The notes under the pieces are model-generated. The model did no database searches. It was given only the letters and a program-made list of their open reading frames with translations, and was not told the DNA's origin. The position numbers and the translations under genes are program-made. Of a stretch of DNA of 11,214 bases, positions 5,850-11,214 are shown piece after piece. The stretch spans positions 1-11,214 of the forward strand of contig JANWWB010000286.1 of the NCBI GenBank assembly GCA_025056515.1, in the 5' to 3' direction. Source of the DNA: Anaerolineales bacterium (lineage in GTDB: Bacteria; Chloroflexota; Anaerolineae; Anaerolineales; Villigracilaceae). How positions within the stretch are numbered: the stretch's first letter is position 1; each line of letters starts with the position of its first letter.

Positions 5850-8192
5850 ATGAATACCCTGCGATTTTTCCTCCTCTGGATCTTCGCCACGTTGCCTCTC
5901 TGGTCTAATATCCCCTCTGCTGAGGTCCAGACAGCCCGAATCACGATTTACGGAACTCTCAGCGACACAGAGGGGAAACCTGTTCATGCCTTCATCAACA
6001 TCTATGACAATCATTGGAACCTCATCAGCCGGACAGAAAGCACCGCAGCCGGTTTTTACCGTGTACAAGTACCCAAGCGAGATGGTTACATCCTCCAAAT
6101 TGAACCAATGGGACGCGTGCAGATTGGGAGAGCCTGGTTTGCCGCCAACGTCCTTGACCAGTACAAATATGTCATTCCAACAAGCGAGCAGATTGAAGTC
6201 AATCTCACACTCCATCCTGGCGGGGCAATCTGGTTGCAAACGTATACCCGCGAGGGAAAATACGTCTTTTTACAAGATAAATACAGCAATTGGAGAATTC
6301 GAGTTCAGCCGTTAGGAGTTTCTCCATCCACTCATACCCTTCAGTATCTTTATCATCAAGGACCGTTTTTCTGGGGTTGGCAAGAGGGAAGCAATAAAAA
6401 TCATCCAGTGATGCTCATCCCAGCAGACATGGCTGTGGAATTCTGGGTTCATTGGCCGCTCCCAGAAGTGGGCGATACCTTCATCCACCTCGACAACGAC
6501 GGGCAAGGGTACACCGTCCCACGCGGTGACGTCAAACCCATCAACGTTCTCTATGAGGCAGCACGCACTGAATACCGCCTCTTCCAGGAACGGCTGGCCA
6601 ACTATCAGGCCGGCGGCTATACCTTTACAGAAGAAATCGGTCAGTGGAATAACGAAGCCTCGCAGGCTCTGGAACAAGCCAAAACGGAATGTCCAAAAGG
6701 GAACATCAGCCTCTGTATCCCGTCCTCCTACACGGTCCTGACCCGCGTCCTGCGAGCCCGCGAAGAAGCCGTTTTGCAGGTTGCCCGGCAAAACATCGAA
6801 AAATATCGCAAGACGGACGTAACAGTTCAAGTCACGGACTGTTCCGGTGCTGCGCTACCTGAGCTTGAAGTCCGATATCAGCAGACCTCGCATGACTTCA
6901 TCTTTGCAGCCGGCTGGCCAGATGGATATGAACAGGCCAAAATCTTGGCAGAAGCCGGTTTCAACAGCGCTGCTCACCAGGCTTGGTGGAATGAAGTCCT
7001 GGTGGCACCGGGAGAATATGACTATCGAAGGTCAATCTTCACCCCCATCACACGCGCCGGCATGAAAATTGCCATGCACACCGGCGTTTGGATTACCCCA
7101 GGTTGGATGCCGACCTTTGCCCAGGAGATGAGTGCCGAAGAATTGGCAAATCTGGCATATGAGTTCAGTTACAACTTCACCAAACAGTATCGCGTTCAGA
7201 TGTCCATCTACAATGCCTTCAACGAACCACAAAACGCCTTTGGCTTCATGCCGCTCACCACAGAGGACCTTGTCAAGATCGCCGCTGCCTCGGTCCAAGG
7301 AGCGCAGGAGGGAGCACCGGGTGTCCCCACATACATCAATTTCTATGGCCTATACCTCACAGAAGAGTTTTGGGCGCCGAATCCGAACAATGAAACATAC
7401 CCCTCCTCCGAAGAAATCATCCAAGCCATGCTCGAACACAATGTCCCCTTTGACAATATCGGATTGGAATTCTACAACGGCTTAATCTCTCCCCCGATTG
7501 ATGTCAGCATCTTCAATGACACGCTCGAATATTACAGCAAGTACGGGAAGAATCTCTTCATTTCCGAACTCTCTTATGGCGCAATCGATGACTTGCCCAA
7601 GAAATATCTCGAGAACAAGCCCTGGTATCGCGACGCCTGGCATGAAAGCCATAGCGAAGAGACTCAAGCCGAGTGGGCACGTTACACGTTCACCATCGCT
7701 TTTAGTAAACCTTATGTGAGCGGTCTCATGTGGGTAGCTTCGGGCGAAACAACCCCAGATGATAACATGTACGGGATGGGCCTAATTGAAGGGACGAACC
7801 CCCGCCCGATCATACATACCATTCGCGACCTCATCCACTCCTGGACAACCTCCGGCAGGGCCAAGACCGATTCGTCCGGGACCCTGAGCTGGCGCGGCTT
7901 CACCGGAGACTACACCCTCACCTGGCTCAAGACGAACGGAATGTCCGCCTCGGCAACGATTCGTGTCAACCCAGGCGCAGAGAACAGATTCATCGTGCAA
8001 GATGCCGCCTGCGCCCGGGTCACGCCGACCGTTCTCCCGACGCTAACCCCCACGACACCCCTCTCTGCTTCCCCCACACCAGAACCATCCGCAAGCCCCT
8101 CCCCGGACTTTTCTTGGATGATAGCCCTGATTGGACTTCTTGTCTTACTCGGAGTAACTTATTTCTTCTGGAAACGGCTGAAACGCAGCTAA
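5850..8192 (+). CDS. Exported, membrane-anchored GH10-like glycoside hydrolase
   Basis: This 780-residue multidomain surface protein has a signal-peptide-like N-terminus (MNTLRFFLLWIFATLPLW, cleavage near 24). Residues 30-122 look like a carboxypeptidase-regulatory-type beta domain (ITIYGTLSDTEGKPV). Residues 235-320 form a helical segment. Next comes a beta strand region typical just before GH10 barrels (VTVQVTDCSGAALPELEV, 324-341), and the barrel runs from about 350 to 670. E459 in NAFNEP fits the acid/base and E573 in ISELSYG the nucleophile; GLEFYNG (538-544) fits the preceding barrel strand. A short beta segment follows (about 675-706). A Pro/Thr/Ser-rich linker (723-752) leads to a transmembrane helix (755-774) and basic tail KRLKRS, so it is probably displayed on the cell surface. 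GH10 enzymes cleave beta-1,4-xylan, but this is divergent and the substrate is open. The ATG at 5850 is preferred because it begins the signal peptide; a TTG at 5817 lies inside the palindrome. Confidence 0.85.
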   Translation: MNTLRFFLLWIFATLPLWSNIPSAEVQTARITIYGTLSDTEGKPVHAFINIYDNHWNLISRTESTAAGFYRVQVPKRDGYILQIEPMGRVQIGRAWFAANVLDQYKYVIPTSEQIEVNLTLHPGGAIWLQTYTREGKYVFLQDKYSNWRIRVQPLGVSPSTHTLQYLYHQGPFFWGWQEGSNKNHPVMLIPADMAVEFWVHWPLPEVGDTFIHLDNDGQGYTVPRGDVKPINVLYEAARTEYRLFQERLANYQAGGYTFTEEIGQWNNEASQALEQAKTECPKGNISLCIPSSYTVLTRVLRAREEAVLQVARQNIEKYRKTDVTVQVTDCSGAALPELEVRYQQTSHDFIFAAGWPDGYEQAKILAEAGFNSAAHQAWWNEVLVAPGEYDYRRSIFTPITRAGMKIAMHTGVWITPGWMPTFAQEMSAEELANLAYEFSYNFTKQYRVQMSIYNAFNEPQNAFGFMPLTTEDLVKIAAASVQGAQEGAPGVPTYINFYGLYLTEEFWAPNPNNETYPSSEEIIQAMLEHNVPFDNIGLEFYNGLISPPIDVSIFNDTLEYYSKYGKNLFISELSYGAIDDLPKKYLENKPWYRDAWHESHSEETQAEWARYTFTIAFSKPYVSGLMWVASGETTPDDNMYGMGLIEGTNPRPIIHTIRDLIHSWTTSGRAKTDSSGTLSWRGFTGDYTLTWLKTNGMSASATIRVNPGAENRFIVQDAACARVTPTVLPTLTPTTPLSASPTPEPSASPSPDFSWMIALIGLLVLLGVTYFFWKRLKRS

Positions 8193-8222
8193 CAGAAGAC
8201 GAGATTTTTTTCCCCACGGATA

Positions 8223-8265
8223 GCCAGAGATACCGTAGCCATATTCGGATCTCTGGCGTCCTTTT
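8223..8265. terminator. Hairpin between convergent genes, probable terminator
   Basis: GCCAGAGAT (8223-8231) pairs perfectly with ATCTCTGGC (8249-8257), and the stem can extend inward by CCG/CGG past one bulged A. On the plus strand a short T4 run (8262-8265) follows 4 bases after the stem, so it may end the GH10-like transcript. For the minus-strand gene the stem is followed by A-rich sequence, making termination there less convincing. It lies in the 113-base gap between the two convergent stop codons. Confidence 0.5.
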
Positions 8266-8305
8266 AGGTTACAAAGGATCGCCGCTTCGATACCCCAGGG
8301 AGAAA

Positions 8306-9817
8306 TCAATGTTCGTAACAACCTAGAGTAGGCGGCGCAGCACGCAGGCGTCCCTCCAAGTCATCCAAGGGAGCGCCTTCAAAGACACCCGCTCGAAGCG
8401 CCGGACTACCAGGCTGAAGATGATAATCGCCTTCTTCACCCCAAGCCGGTCGGACAAAACGTGGATCACCGCAGAGGTTACCTTTTCCCAACCCGGACAA
8501 CGTAGCGCAGGTGTACGATTGGTCGCCATGAATCCAGATGACCTCATCCTGTGGAAAGTAAAACAAGTTGTAATCTACATCCAGTGTGCTGTTTGGAGCG
8601 ACATAGATAGAAGATCGAGGGCCACGGGCGCTGAAGATGGAATTACGTACAACCACATAGGCAGGGACGTTTGGAAAATCATATTGAACGTGCATCAAGT
8701 GATTCTGCCCGAGAAAGTCATCCACAGTAACATTGACAATTTCAAAACGAGCGTTTTTCTGGGTCTCGGGAGCGATCACAATCGCCGCCCAGGGGGAAGG
8801 AACAGGCCTTCCGGCACCTCGGCCGTAGATGAGCGTATTCTCAATGCGGCTACCAGAGCCCCAGAGCTTGATTCCGTCACAGAAATTGTTGGCTACAATC
8901 GCTCGACGAATGATGGTGTTGGCAGCTTTTGAATCCAGACCATCTCCATAGTTATAAGCCGCAACCACGTTTTCCAAGAGAATCGGTCCAACAGAGGCTT
9001 CGACACCCAAACCATCGGGCCGGTCATAGGGACGATTGGAGCCATCACCGCCCCTGTAATAATGCCCACTCCAAGAGAGTGAGGCATTTCGGATGACCAC
9101 CGAACGCCAACCGCCATGTTCGCCAGCCGGTCCTCCGATAGCCCCAAAGCCTGCATATTCAATCTGCGTATTGAGAATTTGCAGGTCCTCTACATCCTGG
9201 ATATTGATCCCAAACTCGTCTACGTGGTGAATGTATAAATCTTGTAACACAATGTGCGCCGACGGCGCGCCGAGGATTTCTATTCCATCGCGGAACCAAG
9301 CCGCTTCGCCGCGAGCGGTATCATCATGCGTGATTTCTAGATTCTCAATACGCACATATTCAACGCCACTTAAATCGATAGCCGCTATGAGATTATTCCC
9401 TCCGACCAAGACCGGACGATTTCCTCTCTCGCCACGAATCGTAATCCAAGCTTGCGCAGTGCCAGAGGGAGGAATCAGAACATCATCGTAGTTGCGCAAG
9501 CGATAACGTCCCCCTAGAATAATCAGGGTATCGCCCGGCTTGAGTTGACGAGACGCATAACCGGGAGAGGCCCAAGGTTGCCGGCGAGTGCCTGGATGAG
9601 CATCGGAGCCATTCGGAGCGACATAGTAGGTTCGACCCTCCTCAGAAGCAAGATTTTCCTCCTGTGTTAAAACGGACAGTGTTGAGGTCATCCTCGAGTT
9701 AAGAGTCTCCACAACCGCAACCCTTTGCGCAGGGGAGGCGCCACAGGCCGGCACAAAGGATAAGCAGAGTACGATTATCGAACCAATCCGGATAATGATC
9801 GCGTTTATGTGCTCCAT
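8306..9817 (-). CDS. Exported parallel beta-helix protein, putative lipoprotein or polysaccharide lyase
   Basis: This 503-residue protein has an N-terminal hydrophobic export signal (IIIRIGSIIVLCLSFVPAC). C25 in VPAC fits an imperfect lipobox, so it may be a lipoprotein; signal peptidase I cleavage is the alternative. YYVAPNGSDAHPGTRRQPW (64-82) followed by LKPGDTLIILGGRYR is the typical opening of secreted beta-helix proteins related to pectate lyases and DUF1565. The middle repeats Asn/Asp/Ile-rich turns such as YVRIENLEITH, IVLQDLYIHHVDEFGINI, ILLENVVAAYNYGDGLDSK and VANNFCDGIKLWGSGSRIEN, each a helix rung. The tail GDYHLQPGSPALRAGV is a common C-terminal end of this class. I infer an uronic-acid or other polysaccharide substrate, but catalytic residues cannot be assigned with confidence and an epimerase or a binding protein is possible. 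The start ATG at 9817 has GGGGTGA 4 bases upstream. It converges with the GH10-like gene. Confidence 0.85.
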   Translation of the reverse strand: MEHINAIIIRIGSIIVLCLSFVPACGASPAQRVAVVETLNSRMTSTLSVLTQEENLASEEGRTYYVAPNGSDAHPGTRRQPWASPGYASRQLKPGDTLIILGGRYRLRNYDDVLIPPSGTAQAWITIRGERGNRPVLVGGNNLIAAIDLSGVEYVRIENLEITHDDTARGEAAWFRDGIEILGAPSAHIVLQDLYIHHVDEFGINIQDVEDLQILNTQIEYAGFGAIGGPAGEHGGWRSVVIRNASLSWSGHYYRGGDGSNRPYDRPDGLGVEASVGPILLENVVAAYNYGDGLDSKAANTIIRRAIVANNFCDGIKLWGSGSRIENTLIYGRGAGRPVPSPWAAIVIAPETQKNARFEIVNVTVDDFLGQNHLMHVQYDFPNVPAYVVVRNSIFSARGPRSSIYVAPNSTLDVDYNLFYFPQDEVIWIHGDQSYTCATLSGLGKGNLCGDPRFVRPAWGEEGDYHLQPGSPALRAGVFEGAPLDDLEGRLRAAPPTLGCYEH

Positions 9818-9935
9818 AAGATCACCCCATCAGCCAGTTATCCTACTGCTTCGTCCAATCCAACCAGGAGACCGGGGTGCAGTCATTCGGCATTGGATAA
9901 AACGTGCCAGGGCCTTGCCAGCAACAATCCTCTTT
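9818..9935. other. Short intergenic gap with no recognised signal
   Basis: These 118 bases separate two minus-strand genes. Apart from the ribosome binding site of the beta-helix gene, I see no good sigma70 promoter and no convincing terminator, so whether the two are co-transcribed is unresolved. Confidence 0.4.
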
Positions 9936-10832
9936 CTAGTGGTTTCGATACCGAACCGGCCTCTCCAGTGTCCCCCGCCACAGGAACTCGGTCAGCGTTT
10001 GTCCGTATGCCGTTTCGTCTTCGCTTCCGGCCGGACGCGGCCAGCCCAGCGCGTCGTAGAGCGAAAAGCGGTACAAGTCGAAGGCGCTTTCGATTAAATC
10101 CGCATAGACCATAGCAGCCGAGAACGCCAGCTGACTTGCAATCCACATCCAAAGCAAGGCCAGCGGAAGCGCCCACCATGACCAGATAACCCAGATGAGT
10201 GAGAGCAATCCCATGCCCCAGAGTTCGGCCAGCGTGAGCAGGCGATTGCGCACGGCGCTCAAATCGTCTCGCAAATGTCCCGGCAACAGCGGCCACAGGC
10301 GCGGCCAGCAGACGTAGGCATCCAGGCCGTATTTCTGCATGGGAGCCGTCTCGCCGGCGCGCAAGATGTTGCCCAGACGGGTTGGGCGAATTTCCGATGG
10401 ATCCGCTGGGAAATAGTGGATGAAAACCTCCAGCGCGGCGCGCTGACGGGTTAGAGTGGGCGATGCCTGTTCAGGAATCGCATTTAATCGTTTCTCCGCC
10501 TTCTCTAGGTGACGCGCCTGCCGGGCAATCCAAAATCCTTCCAGATAGCGCAGAGGCCATGGCCAATACCCCTCCATCCAGCGCAGTAGGCTGAAACGCC
10601 ACTGCGCGCTCAGCAGGGCGCTTAGAATCAGCCCGACTAGGAGCAAGACCAGCAAAGTGACCTGTTCTACCGGCGACAGACTCAGCAACTGTGCCCAGAG
10701 CGGTTGCCAACCGTGACGGAGCAAATAGAATCCCAGTCCACTCAGATAAAACAGAAAGGGTGGACTGAAGGCGCGGCGCAGCCATTCCCCGGCCAGGTCG
10801 CCGCCCAGGCTTTCCCAGAATTTATCCAGCAT
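9936..10832 (-). CDS. Multi-pass membrane protein of unknown function
   Basis: This 298-residue protein has hydrophobic segments at about 25-39, 56-76 and a long stretch at 205-243 that may cross the membrane twice. Residues 95-200 form a soluble, charged helical loop (QARHLEKAEKRLNAIP and on). Distinctive motifs are YGLDAYVCWPRLWPLLP (168-184), DDLSAVRNRL (189-198) and ADLIESAFDLYRFSLYDALG (244-263), ending with FLWRGT (283-288). I have a weak memory of similar motifs in uncharacterised actinobacterial and Chloroflexota membrane proteins; function is unknown. The start ATG at 10832 follows a strong GGAGGAG. It overlaps the last 11 bases of the upstream zinc-ribbon-like gene, so translation of the two is coupled and they probably act together. 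It is strikingly rich in Trp and Leu. Confidence 0.85.
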   Translation of the reverse strand: MLDKFWESLGGDLAGEWLRRAFSPPFLFYLSGLGFYLLRHGWQPLWAQLLSLSPVEQVTLLVLLLVGLILSALLSAQWRFSLLRWMEGYWPWPLRYLEGFWIARQARHLEKAEKRLNAIPEQASPTLTRQRAALEVFIHYFPADPSEIRPTRLGNILRAGETAPMQKYGLDAYVCWPRLWPLLPGHLRDDLSAVRNRLLTLAELWGMGLLSLIWVIWSWWALPLALLWMWIASQLAFSAAMVYADLIESAFDLYRFSLYDALGWPRPAGSEDETAYGQTLTEFLWRGTLERPVRYRNH

Positions 10833-11211
10833 TGTTTTTCTCCTCCGGTGAGGAAACCCTCACCAATACAGAGCCATCATACGGGCAGGGAGGAACCGGC
10901 CGCCCCTTGCGCAGCACGCGCCAGGTAAAGTCGCACTGCGGGCACTTCCATAGGCTGCGAGCAGGAATCTGGGTAGGTTGTCCTGGTAGACCCGCATGGC
11001 CGAGCTTTTCCCCCGAGAAGTAGAGTGCATGTTCCAACCACTCGCGCGCCTTGCGGGAAGAACGGACAACCCGAAGTGCTTCGGAAATGGCTCTTTCGAC
11101 ATTCTCTGGCCGATCTTGGCGCAGAAGCGCCCTGAGTTCTGCCTGCTTTTTTTCCGGAAGCAAGAAAGCAACCCGCCGTAAAGCATAGGCAATTTCGAAC
11201 GAAGAAGGCAT
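10822..11211 (-). CDS. Helical protein with C-terminal zinc-ribbon-like motif, possibly 5'-incomplete
   Basis: The visible protein has 129 residues. Residues 1-70 are charged and predicted helical (IAYALRRVAFLLPEKKQAEL, then ENVERAISEALRVVRSSRKA). A short linker leads to WKCPQCDFTWRVLRKGRPVP with C90 and C93, then CPYDG with C109 and D112. The CPxC...CPxD arrangement looks like a zinc ribbon in which the fourth ligand is Asp or is lost. Such motifs usually bind a partner protein or nucleic acid. No function is recognised. The ATG at 11211 is 3 bases from the window edge and the preceding codon (TCC) is open, so the true start may lie outside. The gene ends inside the start of the membrane protein gene (11-base overlap), which points to a joint role. 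Confidence 0.8.
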   Translation of the reverse strand: MPSSFEIAYALRRVAFLLPEKKQAELRALLRQDRPENVERAISEALRVVRSSRKAREWLEHALYFSGEKLGHAGLPGQPTQIPARSLWKCPQCDFTWRVLRKGRPVPPCPYDGSVLVRVSSPEEKNNAG

Positions 11212-11214
11212 GGA

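Noticed and set aside
5079..6239. Long minus-strand open frame of 386 codons
   Set aside because: It lies antisense to the panB partner and the start of the GH10-like gene, crosses the intergenic palindrome, and its translation is Val/Gly/Glu-rich with no family pattern. It is a shadow of GC-rich codons on the other strand.
9795..10114. Plus-strand open frames of about 100 codons
   Set aside because: They overlap the membrane protein and the start of the beta-helix gene on the opposite strand and their translations look like Arg/Pro-rich noise.
1..11214. CRISPR array, tRNA or rRNA genes, insertion sequences, phage attachment sites
   Set aside because: I looked for regularly spaced repeats, cloverleaf-like segments, terminal inverted repeats around transposase-like frames and integrase motifs and saw none.

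Overview
The window reads as ordinary bacterial chromosome of moderate GC content. My best guess at origin is a Chloroflexota (Anaerolineae-like) genome. This rests on overall protein flavour: the GH10-like protein with a C-terminal membrane anchor, the secreted beta-helix lipoprotein, and a membrane protein of a type I also associate with actinobacteria. There is no marker gene, so the assignment is inference. I see no tRNA, rRNA, CRISPR array, transposase or phage gene.

Region 1 (1-3213, minus strand) is an efflux operon read right to left. It starts with a MarR-family regulator (2731-3159), continues with a type I ABC exporter half-transporter (872-2701) whose Walker B glutamate is replaced by aspartate, and ends with a second half-transporter cut by the left edge (1-843). 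The order and the degenerate site fit a heterodimeric multidrug-type exporter under local repressor control. A strong sigma70-like promoter on the minus strand (3196-3224) overlaps an inverted repeat that is a good candidate operator for the MarR protein.

Region 2 (about 3214-5792, plus strand) has a leader of about 350 bases holding a possible promoter, a possible small upstream ORF and a hairpin. It is followed by panB (3567-4433) and a 420-residue protein I cannot name (4530-5792). Both genes have nearly identical strong ribosome binding sites, so they are probably co-expressed. PanB makes ketopantoate for pantothenate/CoA synthesis. Neither panC nor panD is present here, and the partner's role is open.

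Region 3 (5793-9817) holds two exported proteins facing each other. One is a 780-residue, membrane-anchored GH10-like glycoside hydrolase (5850-8192, plus strand). The other is a 503-residue parallel beta-helix putative lipoprotein (8306-9817, minus strand) resembling polysaccharide lyases. A perfect 32-base palindrome precedes the GH10-like gene and a hairpin lies between the convergent stops. The pair suggests extracellular polysaccharide processing.

Region 4 (9936-11211, minus strand) holds two translationally coupled genes overlapping by 11 bases: a helical protein with a C-terminal zinc-ribbon-like motif, then a multi-pass membrane protein. I recognise neither function, and the unit probably continues past the right edge.

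I did not find a clear new system. The best leads are the panB partner, the coupled zinc-ribbon/membrane pair, and the structured panB leader.
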